From: Bacteroidales bacterium
GTDB lineage: Bacteria; Bacteroidota; Bacteroidia; Bacteroidales; Marinilabiliaceae
Direction: 5' to 3'
Assembly (NCBI GenBank): GCA_024401415.1
Contig: JAKSLC010000003.1
Location: 1 to 51,765, forward strand
Length of the DNA stretch: 51,765 bases
Both the position numbers and the translations under genes were made by a program. Below the pieces are notes generated by a model. It was given only the letters and a program-made list of their open reading frames with translations, made no database searches and was not told where the DNA came from. How positions within the stretch are numbered: position 1 is the first letter of the stretch; the number at the start of each line of letters is the position of its first letter. Of the stretch, positions 28,350 to 38,200 are shown one piece after another.

Positions 28350-29909
28350 ATGTACAAGGAGATACAACTTACACTCCCACCTCAGGAGGCTGCTCAAATG
28401 GCAGCCGACAGCACTTTTGCAAAGCGTCGCCTCTCTAAAGAGGCTGACGTGGATTCATCAAGCATATCTCATATACGTATGCTTAAACGCTCTATCGACG
28501 CTCGCCGCGCTCATGGCGTGTTGGTTCTGCTGACTTTCGGTATATGGATAGATGAGGAACCCGAACGTCCTGTAATAGACTTGCCTGGTTATAAGGATGT
28601 GGCCAATGCACAACCCGTAATTGTTGTCGGCGCAGGTCCTGGTGGTCTCTTCGCAGCTTTGCGCCTTGTCGAATTAGGTCTTCGCCCTATCGTAGTGGAA
28701 CGAGGCCAGGATGTCAGCAAGCGTAAGGTTGATATCGCTCAGCTATGTCGTACTCATAATGTCGATCCAGAGTCTAATTACGCTTTCGGAGAGGGCGGTG
28801 CTGGTACGTTCTCTGATGGTAAGCTCTATACTCGCTCGACTAAGCGTGGTAATATAAATAAGATCCTCCAGGTATTCTGCCACCACGGCGCTAAGGAGGA
28901 TATTCTCATAGATGCACACCCTCATATCGGTACCGATGTATTGCCTACTGTCATCAAGAATATGCGCGAGACTATCATAGCTCATGGCGGTCAAGTATTG
29001 TTCGGCGCTAAGATGACTGATATCAAGGTGGTGGATGGCAAGGTGCGTGGCATTGTCGTTAATGACAAGGATAATATTGATGCTGATGCAGTGGTATTGG
29101 CAACTGGTCACTCTGCACGCGACGTATATCATCTCCTCCATAGCAAGGGCATATCTCTTGAAGCTAAGACTTGGGCTATGGGCGTCCGCGTGGAACACCC
29201 ACAGGAGTTAATAGACCAGATTCAATATCATTCCAAGGATGGTCGCGGAGATTACCTTCCAGCAGCATCTTATAGTTTCGTAACTCAGGTGGCTGATCGC
29301 GGTGTATACTCGTTCTGTATGTGCCCTGGTGGTTTCATCGTTCCAGCTATGACAGCGGCTAATCAACAGGTAGTTAATGGTATGTCTCCTTTCGCCAACT
29401 CTGGTATGGTTGTCGAAATACACCCGGAAGATATCGGCGAATTACAGAATGAGGGACCTTTAGGTAGCCTCAAATACCAGGAACAACTCGAGGAAATGGC
29501 TTTTATCAATGGCGGTCGTGGTATTACTGCTCCTGCACAAGGTCTCGCAGATTTCGTTCAGGGTAAGATATCTCAACAGTTACCTCCTTGCTCTTATGTC
29601 CCTGGTATAATGACTTCTCCTTTGCATTTCTGGCTTCCAGAGCATATAGGAATGCGCCTGCGAAAGGGCTTCGAGACTTTCGGCAAACAGGCACGCGGTT
29701 TTATGACTAACGAGGCTTTGGTAGTCGGCGTCGAGAGCCGTACTTCTTCTCCTGTTCGCATTCCTCGTAATCCTGCTACTATGCAACACCCAGGGGTAGA
29801 GGGTCTGTTCCCTTGTGGCGAAGGTGCAGGCTATGCAGGTGGCATCGTCTCTTCTGCTGTCGACGGCGAATTGTGCGCCGAAAAAATCGCAGAATTAATG
29901 AAGTCGTAA
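28350..29909 (+). CDS. FAD-dependent dehydrogenase (COG2509-like)
   Basis: Encodes 519 residues. An N-terminal region of about 85 residues is followed by a Rossmann dinucleotide-binding motif, VIVVGAGPGGLFAALRL, with acidic VVERG for the FAD ribose. Next come FGEGGAGTFSDGKLYTR and, later, the VVLATGHSARD second nucleotide motif. The C-terminal GLFPCGEGAGYAGGIVSSAVDG is the FAD-closing segment. This architecture matches the widespread uncharacterised FAD-dependent dehydrogenase family. The substrate is unknown. It is soluble, with no signal peptide. It starts 1 bp after recX and ends 8 bp before recQ, so expression is probably coupled to both. Confidence 0.85.
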   Translation: MYKEIQLTLPPQEAAQMAADSTFAKRRLSKEADVDSSSISHIRMLKRSIDARRAHGVLVLLTFGIWIDEEPERPVIDLPGYKDVANAQPVIVVGAGPGGLFAALRLVELGLRPIVVERGQDVSKRKVDIAQLCRTHNVDPESNYAFGEGGAGTFSDGKLYTRSTKRGNINKILQVFCHHGAKEDILIDAHPHIGTDVLPTVIKNMRETIIAHGGQVLFGAKMTDIKVVDGKVRGIVVNDKDNIDADAVVLATGHSARDVYHLLHSKGISLEAKTWAMGVRVEHPQELIDQIQYHSKDGRGDYLPAASYSFVTQVADRGVYSFCMCPGGFIVPAMTAANQQVVNGMSPFANSGMVVEIHPEDIGELQNEGPLGSLKYQEQLEEMAFINGGRGITAPAQGLADFVQGKISQQLPPCSYVPGIMTSPLHFWLPEHIGMRLRKGFETFGKQARGFMTNEALVVGVESRTSSPVRIPRNPATMQHPGVEGLFPCGEGAGYAGGIVSSAVDGELCAEKIAELMKS

Positions 29910-29917
29910 TCCTACCA

Positions 29918-31852
29918 ATGGATAATTACCTCAAAATACTGAAGGAATACTGGGGGTACGATAGCTTCCGCTCTATACAGGCCGATATTATAAGGTCAAT
30001 AGGCGAAGGCCGCGATACTCTCGGTCTGATGCCTACTGGTGGAGGTAAATCGATTACATTCCAAGTACCTGCTATGACGATGGAGGGTGTATGCTTAGTC
30101 ATCACACCTCTCATTGCTCTTATGCAAGATCAGGTCAATGGACTCATACATCGCGGCATTCGCGCCGCTGCCATATATTCCGGCATGTCGTACAATGAGA
30201 TGAATATTATTCTCGACAATGCCATATATGGTCATTGCAAGTTCTTGTACGTAGCTCCGGAACGACTCTCTTCTGACTCTTTCCGAATCAAACTGCGTCA
30301 AATGAATGTATCTCTTTTGGTTATTGACGAGGCCCACTGTATCTCTCAATGGGGATACGATTTCCGCCCTTCATATCTCAAAATAACAGATATATTCGAG
30401 GATTTATATCCAGAACGCCCTCCCATCTTGGCATTAACCGCAACAGCCACTCCTAAGGTTGTGGATGATATTATGGCTCGCCTGGAGTTTCGAACTCCCA
30501 ATAGCTTGACAGCAAGTTTCGTGCGCCCTAATCTGGCGTATATAGTTCGTGATACTCAGGATAAGGTCGGCGAAGCTATAGGTATGCTCCGCCGTACTGC
30601 CGGTAGCGCCATAGTATATGTCGGCAAACGTGCCAGCACCTCCGAATATGCCAATATCTTCAATTCTCAAGGCATCTCGGCTTTGCCTTACCACGCAGGC
30701 ATGAATGCTAAACAGAAAAAGGATTATCAGGAACAATGGACCAAGGGCAAGGTGCGCGTCATGGTCTGCACTAATGCTTTTGGAATGGGTATTGACAAGC
30801 CTGATGTCCGACTGGTTATACACATGGATGTACCTAGCTCTCTTGAAGCTTATTTCCAAGAGGCAGGTCGCGCTGGCCGAGACGGCAATAAGGCATACGC
30901 TGTTCTTCTCAATGGTCAGCGTGATATTACTGTTCTCGAACAAAAGGTCCGTAATGCCTTTCCTCCAAGAGAGAAAATATTAGAGGTATACAATGCTATA
31001 GGTGATACTATGGTAATCGGCGTCGATTCTGGAGAAGGTGTCCTTCAGGAACTCAACCTTGGTTTACTCTGTAAGAATTTCCATTTATCTACTCTCCAGG
31101 CCCACTACTCTCTCCAAATCCTTAAGAATGCCGGGTATCTGGAGTATGAGGCTGACGCCGATTTTCCTCCTCGCGTGATGTTTCTTCTAGATGGACAGGA
31201 ATTATACGATATCCGTTTGCACAATTCCGAACTTAATATCGTCATAGAGTCCCTCCTCCGTCGCTACGAAGGCCTATACACAAAGTATGTACAAATAGAT
31301 GAATACCTCATCGCCAAGTTATGCAACATCCAGCATCAGGAACTTTATGAACGGATGCTTAAACTTAGCCGGCTAGGCGTAATCTTATACAATCCGGCTA
31401 AGCACATGTCGTATGTCTATTGGCTTCAGGATCGCGTCAGGGATAAGTATCTGACTCTTCCTAATGAGGTTTATGCCGATCGCGAGGCTGACTTAAGATC
31501 TCGCGTCTCAAGCGTCATTAACTATCTTCAAAACAATACCGAATGCCGTACCATCCAACTCGTACGTTATTTCGGACAAACAGCAACCAAGTCATGTGGA
31601 ATGTGTGATGTCTGCCGCGACCAAATGATTAAACAGGAACAACAGATCTCAAATGAAGAGTTCCAATCTCTGTGTAATCACATATTATCATCAGTCAAAT
31701 CTAATCCCAATATATCTATAGACCGACTGAAAGATATCATCGACCCCGATTTAATACAAAACAAGCACGACATTATTATGCAAGCCCTCCGTTACCTCCA
31801 GGACTGGCAAAAAATCTCTATCTCTCCCATCGGCGAATTGTCCATCAAATAA
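29918..31852 (+). CDS. recQ: ATP-dependent DNA helicase RecQ
   Basis: Encodes 644 residues. RecQ is a 3'-5' helicase in recombination and repair. Helicase motifs are clear: MPTGGGKS (I), VIDEAHCISQWGYDFRP (II and the aromatic-rich loop), ALTATATP (III) and QEAGRAGRDG (VI). The RecQ-Ct zinc site has four cysteines near residues 548-567 (the first in ECRTIQL, then CGMCDVC). The C-terminus does not look like an HRDC domain. The start at 29918 follows the FAD gene by 8 bp; an upstream in-frame extension would overlap that gene with an Arg/Cys-rich tail and was rejected. It is the last gene of the five-gene operon. Confidence 0.95.
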   Translation: MDNYLKILKEYWGYDSFRSIQADIIRSIGEGRDTLGLMPTGGGKSITFQVPAMTMEGVCLVITPLIALMQDQVNGLIHRGIRAAAIYSGMSYNEMNIILDNAIYGHCKFLYVAPERLSSDSFRIKLRQMNVSLLVIDEAHCISQWGYDFRPSYLKITDIFEDLYPERPPILALTATATPKVVDDIMARLEFRTPNSLTASFVRPNLAYIVRDTQDKVGEAIGMLRRTAGSAIVYVGKRASTSEYANIFNSQGISALPYHAGMNAKQKKDYQEQWTKGKVRVMVCTNAFGMGIDKPDVRLVIHMDVPSSLEAYFQEAGRAGRDGNKAYAVLLNGQRDITVLEQKVRNAFPPREKILEVYNAIGDTMVIGVDSGEGVLQELNLGLLCKNFHLSTLQAHYSLQILKNAGYLEYEADADFPPRVMFLLDGQELYDIRLHNSELNIVIESLLRRYEGLYTKYVQIDEYLIAKLCNIQHQELYERMLKLSRLGVILYNPAKHMSYVYWLQDRVRDKYLTLPNEVYADREADLRSRVSSVINYLQNNTECRTIQLVRYFGQTATKSCGMCDVCRDQMIKQEQQISNEEFQSLCNHILSSVKSNPNISIDRLKDIIDPDLIQNKHDIIMQALRYLQDWQKISISPIGELSIK

Positions 31853-31895
31853 TGCTTAATATTATTCCCTACAAACATTAGTAGGCATATATGTC

Positions 31896-31931
31896 AAAAA
31901 AAATAAGCTACCCACTTTCATGGATAGCTTA
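31896..31931 (-). terminator. Terminator of the giant T9SS protein operon (convergent with recQ)
   Basis: TAAGCTA-c-CCA (31904-31914) pairs with TGG-a-TAGCTTA (31921-31931). On the minus strand the stem runs straight into eight T residues, so it terminates the 40672-31994 transcript. On the plus strand the tail (CTTGCTCTATTC) is weak. Confidence 0.88.
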
Positions 31932-31993
31932 CTTGCTCTATTCTATCTTTTATAGCCAATCGGCATCTTAACTGAAACCTGAATCGATATTCG

Positions 31994-32212
31994 CTAAAAA
32001 GGACTCTCATCAAATGAGTTACGCTCGAAACTATTGCTGCTGCCAGTTGAAGTAGCACTCACTGATCTGGATGTCTCTTGCGCAGACGAAGGACCACGCG
32101 GTCTAAATGGATTGACCGTCGGAGGATTGTCAAACGTAGACATTTGTACCCTTACAATACACCTGTCTACAGTAAACTCCTCTATTATGGGGCTATGGTA
32201 TTCCCTTCTCAT
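31994..32212 (-). CDS. 72-residue companion of the giant surface protein
   Basis: Encodes a small protein starting 6 nt after the stop of the 2,817-residue T9SS cargo and ending before its terminator, so it must be co-transcribed. The N-terminus (MRREYHSPIIEEFTVD) resembles many short Bacteroidales proteins of the type M(R/K)..Y..P.(I/V)E. The rest is a Ser/Thr/Pro-rich disordered tail (SSAQETSRSVSATSTGSSNS) ending in acidic ESPF. No signal peptide is evident. The function is unknown. Because such genes often sit next to secreted proteins, a role tied to the giant protein is possible. Confidence 0.65.
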   Translation of the reverse strand: MRREYHSPIIEEFTVDRCIVRVQMSTFDNPPTVNPFRPRGPSSAQETSRSVSATSTGSSNSFERNSFDESPF

Positions 32213-32218
32213 AGTCTC

Positions 32219-35200
32219 TTATCTCTTCAAACTAAGTTTCTTGGTCTCAACAGCCATTCCGTTTACAACCTGAACAATATAAATACCGTTCTGTTCTACC
32301 GGTATGATTGTCTTTTCTGCTTTTATCGACCTCTTGACAATAGTATTACCAACAAGATCGTATATAGTAACGAATGCCTCTGTCTCAAGTCCAGGAATAT
32401 CTATTACCGCCATATTGTCAATGGCTGTTATAGATATACTCTTAATAACTTGGGTAGTATTAAGTGTAGGCGTCTCTTCTGCCTGAACTTTTCTTAACAC
32501 TATCTTTATATCTCCGTCCTCGATTCTATCCGAATTTGGCAATACAAATTCAGAGTTAATCCTGATATTCTGCTCTTCTCCATTGTAACAGATAAGAACA
32601 TCTATAGAATTATCAAAAAATTCAACATTGCTTATTACGAGAGAACCCCTTTCGTTGTTGCCTTTTAATGACAATGGAATCTCTATATCTTCCTCTAAAT
32701 AATCAATTGATGGGTACAATGCTATAGCACATCTCTTCGACTCTTTAAGGATAGAGATACTTGGAGAGTAGTCTGATCCTCCGCCCATCTTATCCGAATC
32801 GTACGATGTTCTGTATTTCATCGAACCTCCCTCTCGGAACACAAGTGCTATTTCGTCAGATATACCGTATTTGTTTATCGCCTTTATTCTTACCACATCT
32901 GTTTCAATGTTTTGACTCTTTAATGTCGTCGCAGATGTAGGCTTGATAGGATTGAAGGTTATACGAGTACTCTGCTCTTTGCTGACGTTTCGAATAGCAA
33001 TAGCTTGGAATGGCGCAATTCTATTTAAATCACCGTTTACCGATATGTTACTAGTCTTGTTGTAGGTGATAAATACATCATCTTCACCACCTGTAGTACA
33101 TGTGTAAATTGTATTTAGCGCCAGACTGTCTAGAACTACGCCCGAAACATCAAGCGAGAATGGATATGGTTGCGAAACCCAAATCCAACCAATATTCTCA
33201 TTTGTCTTCTCATCAAAATACGCTGGTGCATCAACCGTATATTGCTGTATCTTAGAGAGTGTTCCGTTTTGAACCAACGTTCTGTCTCCATCTCCCAACA
33301 ATCCTACTAAGAAGGCCGATGTCGCAATATTGCCATCCGGATCTGTACCTTTTATCTTGTACTCTCCATTAGGTTTCTCTAATAGCGGATTACTGTAGTT
33401 CTTATATGGATATGAATACACATAGTCCCCACTTAGGCCTCTTATCAATCTCTCTTCCGTAGCAGAACCTACATAGTACATCTGATATGTCTTGAATGTC
33501 CTGTTCACAGTAAATTTGTTTGAGCCCGACAGATTTCCAGTATAATATAAATTAGGGTTAGCACTGTATTTATAGTTCGTGTTGAATGTACCATTGTTCT
33601 CAATGTTTACAGCGTATAGGTTTGTACCATGTCCATCTAGTATAATGGTACCTGCATTCCTGATATCGCCTTTCACATTCGTCGTGCCTCCGCTCAGCTT
33701 TAGCGAACCTCCGTTGTCAACTGTAAGTGTTTCGCTAATCTCTGTCTTCGAACCTGCACCTATATTCACTATCGCTCCTTGCTCTATGGTCATAGACTTA
33801 ATGAAGACAGATGTCGATGTCAGGTTTGGATAGTTGCCAGATGTCTTCCTGATCGTTACTTCACTGGTCTGCTCTGGAATACTATGGTACATCCAGTTCT
33901 GAGTATCGTTCCAACTCGTTCCTGCTCGCCCTGTCCATATATAGTCAGAGATATTACTGTTGTTGGAAAGGGCATAGTATCGTCCTATGCCATTATTGTT
34001 AATGGCATGTAGAATACTCTTTATCGTTCCGTTATTGGCATTACCAGTATAATTGGTATAGTCCATAATATCCCACTCGCCATTTGTTCTTGTCACAAGT
34101 GCGTTATTGTTGTTGAATGTTCCTCCACTATTACCGTTCCATCTGACTACTATAGTAGCCTCTGCTTCGTCTGATGGCGCTTTCAAGTACCAATATTCAT
34201 TCAACATTGACAGGTCGTATGATCTGAGTTCTGCCGGAGACTTATGCACATATTGCAATTCCCATTGTCCAACCTCGGATGTCGTCATTAGCGTTCTTGC
34301 ATATACGCCATTATCTCCTATAGGGTATACTCTTTCTGCTCCTGGTCGTGGACTCACTTTGAGTTTTCCATCTATAAATGATGTTGGACTACCTCCTGCT
34401 ATATTTCCTCCTTCATTGACAACCAAATTATGCCCGTTCATATTAAGTATACCGTTCACAAGTTTCACATTGTCAACAGTAAGGTCATTATCTACGCCAA
34501 CTCCTTCTTTATTATCTATCGTCAAACCTGGCAAACAAGCATTTCCTGTCACACTGATATCTTGTGGGGTATTGCCATCCATCATAAAGTATCCATTACC
34601 TGTCACTGAGCCTGACTTAAGCACAAGTGCTGTCTCTTTGCCTTCTATGGCTACAGATCGCCCGCTGTTTAATACGACTTTCGGACCATCTACTGTTAAT
34701 GTTCCAAGTACTACAACGTCAATATCGGTTCTCACTACTCGTTCGCCTGTACCTGTAAACTTAACGTTGTTAACCTTCGGCATCTCAAATACACTGTATG
34801 ATATATCTTCACCTGAGTATTCTATAGTACCGCCTGTACTGCTGCAGAACTCATCATAACGACCTGATGGGAACGATAATGAAGAATTGACTTTTAATAT
34901 ACCATCTCCTCTCACTGTCGTCACATTGTTGTTTTTTGTTCCTGCCGCAAATTCTAGCGTCATATCTTTCGCTATATAGATATGCTTGGCATTAATTCCA
35001 TTGGTTGTTACTGTAACATTACTCCTGATAACAGCTCCCGCATTTTGTACGAATTCATAAAAGACTGGGACTGGGTTGCCATTGTATATAATGATATTGC
35101 CTTGCTGATCTCTCATAAATTCGATATCTCCAAGTTTCAGCCCTCCTGTTTGATCATCTCGCACAAGTGGCATTCTTCCCCATATTTTGTCCGTCCAATT

Positions 35201-38200
35201 ACCATCTCTCAATGATACAAATACTCCAAGTGGTTCTACCACCATTCCTGCACTACATGCTGTATACTCACCACTGAATGTCTTTCTATTCTCTGTCGAG
35301 ATTCTGATCTTCATCGGCTCTGTTTGCGCAATCTTTGTAGTTCCAATATCCCATGTGTTGATTGCTATCATATAGCTGGCATTCACATAGTCAGGACGGT
35401 ACTCTGGGTACGACATCTCAATATATCCAGTACTTGTCTGAAGTGTATTACATGTAAATGTCCAATAGTATGGAAGCGCAGTTTTCCCAACATTTTCTGA
35501 ATTTGTATCTATTGCCGATTTCAATTCAGGATGTATCGCATCTACTGTAGCAAAACAAATATCACCAACAGCTGTAGCTTTGACGTTGTTCAACTCAATT
35601 GGAGTATAAATTTTACCTTTCTTTCCTAGTGGAATCACAAAGGTCTTAGTATCACCAATTTTCCAATACATCTTGATACCGTTGTCAGTAAACGAACCGT
35701 TTGTCGAGATCATCTTGTCTATGCCGAAGTTTTCTCCTTCTATAGTAGCATTGCCAAGCAACTCTATTCTATTTCCTGCTATATCAAATACTCCGTTGGT
35801 AATTTTGAGCTTATCTCCAATGGTAATCTCTTTCAATTGTTTCAATGAACAGTTGACACCAGCTGCATTGTCTATATCAAGTATACTAACTGTTCCTTCA
35901 CAGAATAGGTTGCTCGATTTTTCTGATTGAGCACCACTACCTACTATCAGACCATTACCCGCTACTTCTGCCTCTTGATCTATTTCTACATCTCCATGCG
36001 CCCTCAATGTACCACTAACTGTCAATACTCCTTTTTTTACAGTCAGATCGTTGTCAACTACTACACTGCCCTGGACTTCTTGACTGGTTCCATCAAATAC
36101 TGCATTGTATAGGGCACTGTTTCCTGGCAGGTATATTTGCTGACCATCTCCTACAAAGTAGGTGGTCTGTCCTTCTCCTACCTCGTATGTTCCCTCTGCT
36201 GTCAGATCTCCTGATATCGTTATGTCATGACCTGCAGCATCTAATGTCTTCCCTGATGCTATTGTCAATCCTCCCAATATAGATAGACTGCTATTCATCA
36301 ATTTCGCATTGCCATTGATGTTTAATGTGCCGATTTCAGAAAGTGATTGTATGCCAAATTCAACCGGACTATTGATATTGATGGTCGTCTTGGAATCTAG
36401 CTCAGCATATCTTGGCTCCATATACAGAGATGGTGTTGTCTCTGGTGCTCGCGAATGACTAGTGATGTTGATTGTAGTAGCCTCAGAAAGGATAATATTT
36501 CCATTTCTTATATCAAATGCTCCTAAACCATCCATCGGCGTACCTCCTAAACAGTTGATATCAACTTTACGACTTGTCGTCAAATCCAAAGATGAGCCCT
36601 CACTACTTGGTGTGATATATGATACATTTAGCGTAGTTGCTCTGCTATCTGTATCGGGACCCTCAATTGTCATTACTCCATTGTTCGAGTATACTACACC
36701 GCGCCTTGTACTCACATCGCCTTCTTTGTGAATATTCAGAGTAGCACCTCCTGTAAGGTTAAGTCTGCCTGCTAAGTAGAGCGAATAATCTCTATAGTCA
36801 ACTCCCTTTATTGATATATTAGCTGTTCCTGCTGTTACATATAGCGAACCATCTACAGGAATATTAAAGTCCTTCGCTTCTGCCTTTGGATATTGCTTGA
36901 GTGTCGTAGATCCTTCATACCCAAGTTTCAATACTCCAGTTTGTATATCAACCACCGTTTCGTCTGCTCCCGTCGTAACATTGGTCTGGAATTCTACGAT
37001 ACAACTCTCTGAAGATTTATTGATGATAATCGCATCTCCAAGTTTTGTTCCTCCCGTAGCCTCACCACCTACTACCACTGGTTCGTCATTTCCCGAAACT
37101 CCCCAGAAGTAGACGTCTCCTGCTATGTCTATCTTTTTATTGTTCGTCACATTGTTCCAGAGGTATACATAGCATCCTCCGCCTGTTATGACACCATCAT
37201 TTCTGATGCTTCCGCTGACTTTCAATTCTGTCTCTCCCGATTTTTCTCCCACTATTAGTGTAGCGTTCTCTCCTACTAGAATATCTTTATCAACGTTCAC
37301 CGTTATACCTTTCGAACACTCGAATGTCGCATTACCACTTATTATAAGGTTCCCTCTTACCGTAAAGTCTGTTCCATTGACAATAGTCAATTTTCCATTA
37401 CCCGTAATCTCAAGGTTCGGATAATCGCTCATTGTACTTACATCAAGTGTCCTGTCTTGCCCATTAAGCTCAAACACAAGTTTCGCAGTAGTACTGTTGC
37501 ACAACTCACTGTGTTTTGCACTTAATACAGATATCGCGCCTTTCTTATTTTTCTGCATCCTGTATTTAAGGATACCATCTCCTTTTATCGAGACTGCATT
37601 AAATGAACTGATACTCGACTCCTCTATGGTAAGTGTTTTACCATTACTTATCGTTACTACACCTGCATTTCTAGCTCGTTGCGAATCGAATGTAATATCA
37701 TCGTTCACCTTAACTTCATCGTCCTCTTTTATTACCGAACCCGATACTCCATTTCTTGTATCTGCACTACCTGTCGTCTCTCCTTTCCATATCGCATCAT
37801 CCCATTTTCCTTCTTTTGTCGATGTATACACCCAGTTATTATCTGCATCACTACTCTTTCCTCCTGTATATTCGCCCGATAATGAGTGCCCAACGCCTCC
37901 TTTTTCTGTATTGTATGAAACTGTTGTACCTGCTTTTAGTTTCACACCGTCCAGTCCTACCGCTAACCCAGACAACTCAGCACCTCTTCTCGAACCATCA
38001 TTTGTAAAGAATATTTGCCTTTTTGTGCGCAATATTTGCAAATCGTCAGAATCAATGAAGTTCAAGCACTTATATAGTCTGAAATTTTCACCTACCTCTG
38101 TATTCGCAGTACTGTTGATAATCCAGTAACATTTCATAGCCGCATCGTTTTTCAACGCAGGGTGCTTGTCGCTAACTGGTACTACAGTAACGTATGCATT

